Source: Apricaphanius iberus
Lineage: Eukaryota; Chordata; Actinopteri; Cyprinodontiformes; Aphaniidae
DNA length: 64,000 bases
NCBI GenBank assembly: GCA_028564705.1
Contig: JAPXFQ010001015.1
Span: 372,001-436,000, forward strand
Direction: 5' to 3'
Part shown: piece by piece, positions 22,050-33,258 of the stretch
Layout of the letters: each line of letters opens with the position of its first letter
Numbering within the stretch: the stretch's first letter is position 1
Translations under genes and position numbers: made by a program
The notes under the pieces: generated by a model
The model's input: only the letters and a program-made list of their open reading frames with translations
Databases searched by the model: none
Told to the model about the DNA's origin: nothing

Positions 22050-23412
22050 TTAAAAACCGTAAGTTTTCAACTTTTTTACTAACTATGTATTTTACCCTAT
22101 AAATCACCCAAACAACCCCACATAGAGGGCATGTAGTCTGCTGTATGTAACTGCTATCTGTTTGGTTGGTTTTTATTTGTTACCCGTGTTGGCAGAATGA
22201 GTCGGAATGCTCACAGACTGATTATGAGCAAAACACCAAAATGTGAGAGAGTAAACATGTTTGTTAACAAAGGTAATGCACTACCTACCCGCTCAACATT
22301 AATACAAAATTGTTTAAGTGCTTACTAAAGCAAACCAACAAAGAACTCTTGATTGTCACGTTTAATATGCCTCATCCTGTTTGAATCCTATTTTTTTTAC
22401 TTCATGCTTCTCCAGTTTGTCGGATTCAAAGTTGCATCTGATACCTAGAAAAATGTCCAGCATTTTATTGTAATGAACAGCGCCTCTCTCCTTGTTTATT
22501 TCTTTTTTGTGTGCAAATCTTATGTCAGAAACAAGGGAGAAAATGCAGCAAAGTAAATGTTTTTTTGTGAATTAAGAGCATTTTTTTGTATTAAGTGAAT
22601 GTTAAATTTTGTTTTATATATTTTTTGTATTTTCTTTCCTTTATTCATATGATTTGGTTGCGCAACATTTGACTTCTTGATAAATGTAACCGCTAACAGC
22701 AGATTGTACTAGTACTACAACTTTATTAGGGATTTTATTTTACAATTAAAATGTGTTCAAATGAAGAAATGTGTTTATTTCATTGAAATACATAAATTAA
22801 TAAATGTCAAATTTCTATACAAATTAAATAATGGGTAAAGAATCGATAATCGAATCGAAAAATTAATCATTAGATTAATCGATGCATCGAAAAAATAATC
22901 GCTAGATTAATCATCACAAAAATAATCGTTTTGCCCAGCCCTATCCCCATGCACGCAGAAAGCATGCACGCTGCCTGCACGACATCCAATCACTGTAGTC
23001 CCACATTGTTCTGATTAAACAGCATCTAAGCAGGCACACTGCAAAACAACCAGCATTGAAATAAAAGCGTTTTTTATGAAGATTTAATTCTGTTTTTACT
23101 GTATTTGATTATTATTGTATAAAAAGAAGTTTAAATAAATGAAAATCTTACAGAGAAACATGATTGGTATAAATTTTATTTCTAGGAAAAGAGGACTTGA
23201 AGTGACTCGAAACAAAAATGATAGGACGTTGGACTCGACGTAACACTTGTTGGCATTGACTTTGGACTCGACTCGGGGCATGCCTCATCTTTCACTCGAC
23301 TTGACTCTCGACTTGTGGACAAAGAATTGAGACTTACTTGTGACTTGCATAAAGACTTTGTCCCACCTCTACTACATAGCAAGCGTATTAGGGGTATTCG
23401 GATGCAGCCTAA

Positions 23413-26374
23413 GGCATTTTTTGAGTTTGTCACTGTACTTCTCATAGTTTTTTTTCTGAAGTTGATGCAGCCCTGGGTAGCTCTGGAATGGCTAACCAAT
23501 TTAGCAGAAGTTTGCTGTCACTTCTCCATTACCACTCTCTGCCATTATGGTGACTGTACACAGGAAGACATCATCTCCACAGGTTTGTGCGAGGCATGTT
23601 GATTGACAGGCGACACGGCAGAAACTTGAATTCTATTGGATAAAAAAAAATTAGCCGGTCAGTCTGAATTGCATAGGGGTCTATGGGAGGAAGAAGGACC
23701 TTAAGAAAAAGAACAAATGTTGTGGAGAACTAGCCTTTTATCACACAACTGAACCCCACTTCATTTTAACGATATATAAAACTTTAGTAAATAAATAAAT
23801 CCTCCAGAATGCAGCTTTAACACCAATAAATTCAATATACTCAGAATTTGAATTGAACCAATCTTCAACGCACACAAACGTAATGTGTGCGTAACATAAC
23901 GTACCCAAAGTAACAAAGAACAAAATAAAAATACTACAAATACTACAGTCAGCAAAGTTGCTGTCCCGTTCATACATTCAGACACAATATTACCGGGCCG
24001 CTCCGCAAACAACACCTGCGGCTTTTATATATCCACCTGGTTCTCAACCTCATTCTCAGAAGCGAGGACGTTTTTAAATATAAACAGGGCTGGAAGGAGC
24101 TGCTGGCTTCAGAATTCAGTCACTGGACTGGGCTCCAATGGTTTGGGATCTGACTACAGTCTGCCACTGGTAAGAAGCTGGTGTACACTAAAAATAAAAC
24201 AAAGGTCTGAGCCATGAGTTTAATAAAGTTTCATAAACTTTATTAAAAGTTTATGAAACTTTTAATAAAGGGGGGCGCAAATTATGCAATTGGGCTACTT
24301 ATCCAGCAGATAGCACCAGATTTGTCAAATCCTCTTGTTGCTCCAGTCTCTGGGGGTGAAGCCTCCATCGACAAACATATAGTCACTCTGACCGTTTAAT
24401 ATGTGTTGTAAAGAAAAAGAAGCAGAGGTGAGTAAAAACAAAGTCTTGAGCATATCTGTTGTAAACGGTATGTTGAAGTATGAAATAAGCAGTGACAAAA
24501 ATGTGTTTCCCCCTGTTCAATCCATCATAAGCTTAATGTGGACTTCGTGGTTTTCTGTTGAAAAATTAGGGGTTCAATAACCTGCATATTTCCTTGCTTA
24601 AACTTCAATCTGTGCAAATAAATGTAACTAATTAAGTTTGTATCTTAACTGCCGCATTAGATTAATCTATCAAATGTTTCTTTGCCTTAACAAAAACAGA
24701 AGAAAAAAATAAAACATAAAGAACAAAAACAAAAATGGAACAAAACCGACTGCCATACAGGTGCCGTAACTTAATAGTTTGCGAGGCTTGAGAAGTAAAA
24801 ACTCTGGGAGAGCGCTACAGAGGTGTTTGTAACAAGGAGCACAGAGCCCAGTGCAGGCTCTGTAACAAAAGTACTTAGAAGTTGGTGGCTGTGTGATTTT
24901 TACTTTATCAGGGTCTTTCCTATGTAGGAAGCTCAGTGGCGGCCACCACCCGGCTCACAATGGGATGTTAATAAATAAATACATACTTTTACTGCTGTCT
25001 GTCGGGTCTATGAGGTCAATGTTTATAGTAACTGCAGTTAAATCCTGACAAACACAGCAACAGTGTTGGCACCATTTTGATATCAGCACTTGAGCCTGCT
25101 TAAGTCACCCATCCAGTGTGGCCAACTTAGTGAATTTGTCGCCATTTCTAACGACTTTCCAAACCTCCTTGACTGTTTCTACACGTCGGCTAGAGACATA
25201 TCTGGCAACATTTGTCACCGATATTCCCTGCAGATTAGAGAGTCGGCTTGTTCTTCATGTTTGCAGAAGCTTGTTTGCACAAAGCTGCATGCACACCTGG
25301 TGCATTCAAGGAATGTTTTGGATTCAGTGTTTTGTTTGTTGTATAAAATCATTGCTAAATAAATCTTAATTGTATTATTCGGAATCCACAGTGAGTTACT
25401 GAGACATTCCATTATTGTCCCACAAAGGGAAATTTGGTAGTAACACCAGCAAAAGCAAGAACAGAACACAATTTAAGAGTCCAGAAAAGGACATTATGGA
25501 CATAGTTCTATGCAGTTGATATAAAAAATATATAGATAAAGTGGCATAGACAAGTTGTAATCATAGACTGTATATATAAATGGACAAACCCTCGTTTACT
25601 TCACCCACAGGTTTCTGAAGAGCAGAAATAAAGCCAACTGGGCGGTTCCTACTACCGCCATCTTGTCCGCGTCACTCGCCTCGTCACTCTCAGATACTCC
25701 AAAAATGGGCAAAGAGGTAGAGTTTAGAGTGGCTCTGTGAGGCTGGGGGCGGAGGGCTGAGGCTCCGAACAGACATAGCTAGAAGCTAGTCAGAAACTAG
25801 TCTGGAGCTAACTGAAGCTAACGTAGACGCCTGGTGTTCCTCACACCAGTACTGATCTAACCAGCGATCATCCAGTCTGTCTAGAGTCCAACTCTGTAGT
25901 CTTCCAGCCTAATCTAGCTCACTCCCGCTTGGGACCACTCCTTGGCAGCCAGCTGGCCTCCTCCTTTCCTTACTTCTCCTGACCCTCTGGGGCAAGGAGG
26001 AAGGGGCCATTTCCGTTAAGCCTCCCATGTGGAGCGCGGCTGCCGGTGGACTCTAGTCTCCAAGCTGATCGATAGCATGACGTTTTCGGCCTGGCCTCCG
26101 GCTGGGAATCGGGGAGGTAAAGACCCAGTCGAGTGGCGGCAGACGGATTCATCAGTCAGTCACAACATCACAGACACCACGTCACCATGCTCCTTATTGG
26201 TTGACGTGGCAGAAATTGATTAAATTTACATTTTTCAACTTCAGCGGCAGACGCAAAAACACGTGATACGCAAATGCACAAAATGCACCACATTAAAATT
26301 ATATGCATATTTTCGGACGGGCTTCAAACACCTCATTCGCGCTAAAGATTTGCTTCTGACACAACGCAGGACCC
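23413..26374. other. 3-kb intronic stretch with a hairpin and minor repeats
   Basis: No gene was recognised. A block near 25405-25440 (TTATTGTCCCACAAAGGGAA) resembles a common fish retroposon end. CATAGACTGTATATATAAA at 25563 begins a GC-richer block (to about 26230) that may be a dispersed repeat related to the one near 6640-6910. A strong hairpin is listed separately. Confidence 0.4.
24227..24260. repeat. Perfect 15-bp hairpin
   Basis: AGTTTCATAAACTTT (24227-24241) pairs perfectly with AAAGTTTATGAAACT (24246-24260) across the loop ATTA. The flanks add further TTAATAAAG repeats. Confidence 0.75.
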
Positions 26375-27822
26375 GACCCTGCTCAATATTTACATGATCC
26401 CACTAACAGCAGCCAATAAGATTAGTTACCATAACCATGCAGACAACACTCAGCTATACATTACATTGTCACCAGGTGACTTTGATTCTATCCAGACCTT
26501 AATCGAATGCACTGAACGAAACAACTGGATGTCCTGTAACTTTGTCCAACTAAAGAGAAAAAAAAAAAAAACGGAGTAATTATTTTCGGACCATGGGAGG
26601 AATGATCCAGAGTCAGCACACAGCTTCAGTTAATACAACTAAAAACGACCCATCAAGCATGTAATCTAGGTGTAGTGATTGAAACTAAGACCTGAACCTC
26701 AATGATCACATAAAGACAATAACAAGGTCAGCTTTCTATCACCTGAAGAACATTTCTAGGATTAAAGTACTGATGACACAAGAAGACCTAGAAAAACTCA
26801 TCCATGCATTTATCTTTAATTGGATTGAAAACTGCAATACCCTCTACATAAAAAGTCAATCAGACAGCTGCAGCTGATCCAGAACGCTGCTGCTCGTGTT
26901 CTCACTAGAACTAGCAAAGCAGAACACATCACCCCAGTTCTTAAGTCCTTCCACTGGCGCCCTGTTACTGAGCCCCGTAGGGGACATGGTGGAGAAAATA
27001 TTTTAAGGTGAGAAAAATTAAAAAAATACATGGATTTTGCGAGATCTTGAGAAACTTTTGCGTCATCTCAAGAAAGTTTTGCGTTATCTTGAGAAATGTT
27101 TTTTGTTATCTTGAGAAACTTTTGCGATATCTTTAGAACTTTTCAAAAAGCCATTCCTGCATTTACATAAGCACTGACTTTATGTCCTGATATTTGAGGC
27201 CAATCTCAAAATAAAACTCTATTAAGCTCTCCCGTCTGTGAGTGTCTTCCATCATAGCAGTGCACAAGGCTGCAGCAAACTGAGTCGGTAACACTGTAAA
27301 TGCAGCAATGGCTTTTCGAAAAGTTCTCAAGATAACGCAAACATTTCTCAAGATAACGCAAACATTTCTCAAGATAACGCAAACATTTCTCAAGATAACG
27401 CAAAACTTTCTTGAGATAACGCAAAACTTTCTCGAGATAACGCAAAAGTTTCTCAAGATCTCGCAAAATCAATTTTTTCTCACCTTAAAATATTTTCTCC
27501 ACCATGTCCCCTACGGGGCTCAGTACCCTGTAGCTCAGAGAATAGACTTTAAAATACTCATACTAGTTTGTAAATCACTGAATGGTTTAGCACCCAAGTA
27601 TGTTGGAGATCTGTTGTCACCATAGCAACTCAGCAGGCCACTCAGGTCCTCCAACTCAAGCTTACTTAACATTCCTAGAATTAGAACTCAACCGAGAGAG
27701 GCACCTTTCAGCTTCTATGCTCCACAAATCTGGGACAAACTTCCAGAAGAATGAGAAAATGCTGAATCGCTAGGATCTTTTAAGTCAAAGATTAAAACTT
27801 CACTATTCAGAGCCTCCTTTTG
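26375..27822 (+). mobile_element. L2-like LINE fragment, split by a foldback element
   Basis: Reverse transcriptase pieces read LFSIYMIPL-like codons, an HADNTQLYI block (normally YADDTQLY; first position altered), then SAFYHLKNISRIKVL, LIHAFIF and AARVLTRTSKAEHI-like codons up to FHWRPV at about 26965. After a 560-bp insertion the frame resumes with AQRIDFKILILVCKSLNGLA (27535-27600) and continues to SLFRASF at about 27822. It has many stops and no 5' half. It belongs to a different subfamily from the copy at 37511. Confidence 0.85.
26966..27525. mobile_element. Foldback DNA element with 52-bp TIRs and a 6-bp target duplication
   Basis: Terminal inverted repeats match perfectly for about 52 bp, starting TACTGAGCCCCGTAGGGGAC. 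The flanks are CCCTGT on both sides (26960-26965 and 27526-27531). Removing the element plus one CCCTGT restores a continuous L2 reading frame (HWRPVAQR). Inside each TIR is an array of a 21-bp unit (core CTCAAGATAACGCAAACATT), clearest on the right at about 27325-27465 and in reverse on the left at about 27040-27150. No transposase is present. Confidence 0.88.
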
Positions 27823-28775
27823 AGTCTTTAATTGTTTGTTTGTTTTCTGATCTCTCATTGATTCTCATGGTTTAATTTGTAAAAATTTATTTTAACTGTG
27901 TTTTATCTGTTTTTAATTTACATTCTTTTGTATAAATTTGTTTCTTATGTTTAACCTAAATTGCTCTTTTCATTAATAAATTATCGTGTTTTATTTGTTT
28001 TTAATTTTCATATGCTTACATACATTTTCTTTTATGCTTCAATTACTAAATTGCAACAGACCCAAGATTACATGGCCCTACCCAACCAGGTACTATGATT
28101 TATTAACATGAATTTAGAAGTTTACAGTTAGAAGCTCTTCTCAATGCTCACTGTGTCACACTACACCGTCCATGTAGCAACATCACCTAATGTATTTTCA
28201 CTAACAAGTACCTCTCACCAGTTCTCATAAAACCCACAACACCCCCCCGTAACATATTAACTGCCTGTTTCACATCCCCCTGGATCAGAGCACATGTCTA
28301 CACAGCACATTAGCTGACGCTAGCAAGTAGCTATTGGCTAAGCTAACGTTCGACCACGGCTAGGATAGATGACGCAGCGGGAACAAGAATAAAAATTTCA
28401 TCAATTTTGTCATTTTAAATAAGATTTAAATTTTATGAATAAAACCAGTGGAAAAACGACAAAGGGTCCGATACTGTAAAAGAATGTTTAAAAAACACAC
28501 AAAAAAAAACAAAATATCAAAAATCAAATCGAGGATTTGGAGAATCGTGACACTCCTAAAAATAAAACTGGCTTTTCTTATGAATTGATGCTACATAAGA
28601 GAGTGAATTGAATACACCCACAAAACGTTCAAGTTCTACAGAATTCCAAGGACTTGCAGCCCTTTCTGGGTAAACAGAAGAGCTCTTTGGTTGCCATCTA
28701 TCAGAAGAATCAACTGCAACATACAACAATCTGAATTATAGCTTGTTTTAGCACTGGGTGATAAACTTTTAGAGT
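27823..28775. other. AT-rich intron, one hAT-like end
   Basis: Mostly low-complexity AT-rich sequence without genes. Near 28550 GAATCGTGACACTCCTA looks like the right end of an old hAT copy. No partner end was found close by. Confidence 0.4.
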
Positions 28776-29519
28776 CAGGGATCAGCATTTTGGGCCTCCG
28801 ATCCCGATCCGATCTTTTAATCTCAAACCCAATCCAATATTTTGCCTTTAGTATTAAAGTTTATAAGACTGAAATATACTTTTAGTAAGTAACTCTACTT
28901 AAATGTAGACTAATTTCATTAATAAGCATGATCATTATTGTTGGAAAACCCATAAATCAAAATCTAAGAGAATTAAAGGTCAACTTCAGTTTAATATTTC
29001 AGAAAAAAGTATAAAGCAAAAGACTTAGGGGTGTCACAATTCTTATTCTTTATCTGCACTCACCATGGTTTAATTGTAGCTTAGCTAATAGCTACTAGCT
29101 GCCGTTAGCTAGTATGCTCTGTTAGCTGTGTAACGGTAACTAATGTTACTAGGTGTTGCAAGTTGTATGAGAACTGGTGTGAGTAACTTGTTAGGGAAAA
29201 TGCAATGTGTGGTTCCTTGTGATTAGGAAATCTGAATAAATGGACTGTAGTCGGCTGACTGTTGCTATGGAGTCCGAGAGGGATGCTAGTCAGCTAGAGT
29301 ATGTAAACATTAAACATAGAATTATGTTTAATCTGCTATGCTGATTATTGGTATTTGAGAGTCCATGTCTGAACCACAACGGAGGTTTGAATTATTGAGC
29401 AGTTACCGTCAAATGTAACTAGGACATACTTATGTAAAAATTTGAATGACTAAAAAGGCAGATCACTGAAAAATTTGAAAATATCGACTCGATCCAACCT
29501 TTAGATCGGGATATCCCTA
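28776..29519. mobile_element. Non-autonomous hAT-like element
   Basis: It starts CAGGGATCAGCATTTTGGG with CCGATCCCGATCCGATC just inside, and ends CGATCCAACC...GATATCCCTA. No coding sequence was seen. TAGGGGTGTCACAATTC at about 29026 may be the end of a second, inserted or overlapping copy. Target duplications are not clear. Confidence 0.55.
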
Positions 29520-30876
29520 GTTGGTAACCAACTCTATAACTACAAGACATTATCAGTGGAAAATGAGCTAATTTAAAGGGCCAACGTCTCTTTCTACAGC
29601 TAGGTTGTGCGTGGCGCCGCTGTGTTGATACACAAGTACTTCCTCTATACTAATAACCCTTGGAACCAGTCTCTGTATAGATTTGGCTTGTGTAGGAGCC
29701 TAATCTTTGTGATGTCTGCATGTTGGTGTTTACATGTCTTGAGATCACAGCAAGGAACAGACCAAGGTGTAATTTATTGATTTATTTTTATGAAGCAGCA
29801 ATTGATTAATGGTCAGATACTGACACAGATAAAAAGCACTTGGACGTAACCTGGCTGCTTGTTGCTCCACTTACCCTCCTAGGGTGACAGCGCAATCCTT
29901 TGCAGGAAAATTAAAGATCTGGATCTCGATAACAAACCCTGATGGTGTCCATTTATTTCCCTCAAGGCTTTCATCTGCTTTAAGCGATGCTCCGGAGTAG
30001 GACGAGGGAAATTTGATCAGGAAATTGTATGTCGATGTATCTCAGGTGTGATAAAAGGTCCGCTTCGACAGCTTCTAAAGTTTTAAAAAGTATCCCCAGG
30101 GGCATGGTAAGGGTTGGACATGTTAAATGTTTATAATTTTCCAGTATATGAAGTAATATCTTCCTTTTAAAATGGGAAGTAAACACTGACAGAGTAAACT
30201 CACCGTCGTTGATGTTCATCTTGATTACAATATTCCTGCCAGCATGACGCGTAGGCTCTAAGTCACATGACGTGCTGAGCTTTATACGGGATTTTTTAAA
30301 CACACCTGAGTCAGATGATGGTTTATTAGACAGCCTCTACAGAGAAGATGCTATTGGGTTGCAGCAGAAACATCTAGAGCCTAGTTTATACTTCTGTCTA
30401 TTCTGTCTTCTGTCTCTTTAATTTGAAGTTTTCATAAACTATAAACCATAGTCATAAAAGGCTTACAAAATCACACTTTCCATGTAATGAGTCTGCATCA
30501 TATCTTACTTTAATCTTTTAAGCTGAATTCCTGAAGAAGAAAAAAACAACTTCTGAACAATATTCTCATTTTTGGAGTTACACCTGTAGAAAATTATAAA
30601 ACTAAATTTTTACCTCAATGAATTACGATTTAATTATAATTTAAGTAAACCAGTTATTCACCAACCCTGGCTGTGGCTACCTGGAGCCAATAACAGCAGT
30701 TCATATAAAGAGAAGCAACAGCTAACCAATAAGACTGATGGGTTATCTCTGATAATCTCTTTGTTTAAAAATTTACTGGTAAACGCATACAGTGGCTGAA
30801 ACTTTTCGTCCTGCTAAATATTAGAACAGACAGCAAATACATGGCTGTTGTCTACATTTCCTGAAAAAAAAAAATC
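29520..30876. other. Intronic sequence, one orphan ORF
   Basis: The minus strand has a 107-codon open frame at 29980-30303 that matches no family I know. It has no clear splice sites or repeat boundaries around it. The rest shows nothing recognisable. Confidence 0.4.
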
Positions 30877-31123
30877 TACAGTGCATCCGTAAAGTATTCA
30901 CAGCGCTTCATTTTTTCCACATTTTTTAATGTTACAACCTTATACCAAAATGGATTCAATTAATTTTTTTCTTCAAATTCAACACACAACACCTCATAAT
31001 GAAAATTTAAAAAGAAATGTTTAGATTGTTGCAAATTTATTAAAAATTCTAAGAAAACCTGAGAAATCAACCAATCAGAGTGTCTCACAGTAGTTATGTA
31101 CACAAGTATTCACAGCCTTTGCT

Positions 31124-32858
31124 CAGTACTTTGTTGATGCACCTTTGGCAGCAATTACAGCCTCAAGTCGTTTTGAATATGATGCCACAAGCTTGGCACA
31201 CCTATCTTTGGGTAGTTTTGCCAATTCTACTTTGCAGTACCTCTCCAGCGCCATCAGCCTGGATGGAAAGCGTTGGTGCACAGCCATTTTCAGATCTCTC
31301 CAGAGATGTTCAATTGGGTTTAGGTCTGGGCTCTGGCTGGGCCACTCAAGGACATTCACCGAGTTCTGTAGCCACTCCTTGGATATTCTGGCTGTGTGCT
31401 TAGGGTCATTGTCCTGCTGAAAGGTGAACCCTTGCCCCAGTCTGAGGTCAAGAGCGCTTTGGAGCATTCATCTTTCCCTCTATCCTGACTATTCTTCCAG
31501 TTCCTGCCGCTGAAAAACATCCCCACAACATGATGTTGCCACCACCATGCTTCACTGTAGGGATGGATTGGCCTGGTGGTGAACAGTGCCTGATTTTCTC
31601 CAAACATAACGCCTGGCATTCACTCCAAAGAGTTCAATTTTTGTCTCATCAGACCAGAGGATTTGGTTTCTCATATAGAGTCCCTACTCCTACAAACTCC
31701 AGGCGGGCTGCCATGTGCCTTTTACTAAGGAGGGGCTTCTGTCTGGCCTCTCTACCATACAGGCCTGATTGGTGGATTGCTGCAGAGATGGTTGTCCTTT
31801 TTTCGAAGGTTCTCCTCTCTCCACAGAGGAATGCTGGGGCTCTGACAAAGTGACCATCGGGTTATTGGTCACCTCCCTGCCCAAGGCCCTCTCCCCGTTC
31901 ACTCAGCTTAGAAGGCCGGCCAGCTCTAGGAAGAGTATTGGTTCCAAACTGCTTCCTCTTACGGATGATGGAGGCCACTTTGTTCATTGGAACCTTCAAA
32001 GCAGCAGAAATGTTTCTGTAACCTTCCCCAGCCTTGTGCCTAAAGACAATCCTGTCTTGGAGGTCTACACTAATGCTGCATTCAGACCAAGTCCATGCGT
32101 CAGCGTCAGTTGCGGCAAGATTACATGTAAAGTCTATGGTGGAGTACGTCAGAGGTCCATCAAGGGCTCTGCGTTGCGTTCTTTACGTTGGCTCCGTCAA
32201 CGACGCTTGGGTTTCATACGACAACGTACCAACGCATGCGTCAAAGAAGTTCAGCAAGCTGAACGCAGAGCGTCAACCAATCAGAGTGTCTCACAGTAGT
32301 TATGTCACTATACATGTATCTTGAATGAAGCGTGGGGCCAGTGAAAACATTTTCAACAAAAGCAGATGTCAAAAATCATAAATAACACTTACCGAAGACA
32401 GATGGACAGGCGCTCCTAAAGAGGAACAGAGAACCTGTAGTTGGTGTCCTGGTAGGAGATTTAAGCTCCGATGCGGCGAGGAGGTCGTAAAATTAGGTGC
32501 GGGACAGACGGAAGTAGCACTGAAAGCGAATCTCATCCATAAGCAGCTCCTGGAGCAAATGGTTAAACTCCCCAAACTCAGAACGCATCTGAAGAATGGG
32601 CGCTGATGCACCCGATGTCAAAGTTGTGTACCTTTATCTAGCTAATAAAGTCAAGTCACTCTCGCGTTACGATCCACCATAGTTCAGAAACTTCAGAACG
32701 TGCGGCAACAAAGGAAGCCCCGCCCATGCGTTGTTTTTTCCTCAGAAGCAGGCTATGGAAGCCAAAAAGTAAATACGTCAAACTTCCTCCGTTGAATGAG
32801 TTGCCTGACGCAGACCAAATGTGCGGTGTGAATGAAGCTTTACTTCCTTTGTCTTCAT
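31124..32858 (-). pseudogene. Tc1-like transposase pseudogene
   Basis: The minus-strand frame would start MKTKE at 32858, is cut by the nested element, and resumes near 32068 with VDLQDRIVFRHKAGEGYRNI. Frameshifts and stops follow. The catalytic C-terminus is readable at 31124-31467: FTFQQDNDPKHTARISKEWL, SPDLNPIEHLWRDLK (second Asp and Glu of DD34E) and SYSKRLEAVIAAKGASTKY. The first-Asp region near 31600 (DETKIELFG) is readable. Confidence 0.85.
32069..32843. mobile_element. PIF/Harbinger-like non-autonomous element nested in Tc1
   Basis: The imperfect termini TAATGCTGCATTCAGACC and GGTGTGAATGAAGCTTTA are inverted relative to each other. The minus strand near 32500-32610 keeps EFGEFNHLLQELLMDEIRFQ followed by CYFRLSRT and, after a stop, FYDLLA. 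This is the region just before the catalytic core in Harbinger transposases. The core itself is missing. Edges are accurate to a few bases; a 3-bp TTA/CTA duplication is possible. Confidence 0.65.
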
Positions 32859-33258
32859 GCTTGGTTTGTGCTTTGACATGCACCGTCAACCCAGGGGCCT
32901 TGTATAGACAGGTGTGTGCTTTTCAAAATCATGTCCAATCAACTTAATTTACCACAGGTGGACTCCAATTAATCTGCTGAAACACCTCAAGGATGATCAG
33001 TGTAAACAGAATGCACCTCAGCTCAATATGAGCTTCACGTCAAAGGCTGTGAATACTTATATAGATGTGATTTCTCTAGTTTTTTATTTTTAATCCATTT
33101 GCAACAATTTCAAAGACAATTGTTTCACATTATCATTATAGGGTGTTGTGTTCAGAATTTTATGGGAAAAATTAATTTAATCTATTTTGGATTGAGGCTG
33201 TAACATAAAAAAAGGTGGAAAAAGTGAAGCGATGTGAATACTTTCCGGATGCACTGTA

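Larger units (their letters stand above)
21362..22943 (+). mobile_element. hAT derivative with BED finger (copy 1)
   Basis: The ends are TAGGGTTGGGACAACGCG and GTTTTGCCCAGCCCTA. They are flanked by perfect 8-bp duplications TCCCCATG (21354-21361 and 22944-22951). A solo LTR is inserted near the left end. The body encodes only the N-terminal BED domain and then about 900 bp of AT-rich non-coding sequence. A near-identical partial copy lies inverted at 44454-45550. Confidence 0.93.
17641..23371. mobile_element. hAT-like element, second shell of the nest
   Basis: The element starts CAGAGGTGTGGACTCGACC and ends TTTGTCCCACCTCTA. The flanks TTGCATAG (17633-17640) and CTACATAG (23372-23379) match at 6 of 8 positions and form an 8-bp duplication inside the Harbinger-like shell. 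Its own sequence is full of GACTCGA/ACTTG repeats near both ends (17641-17800 and 23190-23371). Three later insertions sit inside it: an L2 fragment, an ORF1-only LINE and another hAT. Confidence 0.75.
17176..23409. mobile_element. Harbinger-like non-autonomous element, outer shell of a nest
   Basis: The left end reads CCCTGCATCCGAATCC and the right end GGTATTCGGATGCAGCC, inverted repeats of about 15 bp. Both are flanked by TAA (17173-17175 and 23410-23412), the 3-bp TWA duplication typical of PIF/Harbinger. Only about 465 bp on the left and 38 bp on the right belong to this element; everything between came in later. No transposase sequence was seen. Confidence 0.7.
30879..33256 (-). mobile_element. 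Tc1-like element, interrupted by a Harbinger-like insertion
   Basis: The inverted termini CAGTGCATCCGTAAAGTATT (left) and AATACTTTCCGGATGCACTG (right) are flanked by TA at 30877-30878 and 33257-33258. The transposase is on the minus strand and degraded. The extra length comes from a nested element at about 32069-32843. A 30-bp foreign patch occurs near the left end at 31069-31098. Confidence 0.92.

Noticed and set aside
27206..27625. Repetitive peptides and a CRISPR-like look from the 21-bp repeat array
   Set aside because: The repeats are contiguous without unique spacers and lie inside the TIRs of a foldback element. The period of 21 is divisible by three, which makes repetitive ORFs in any frame.
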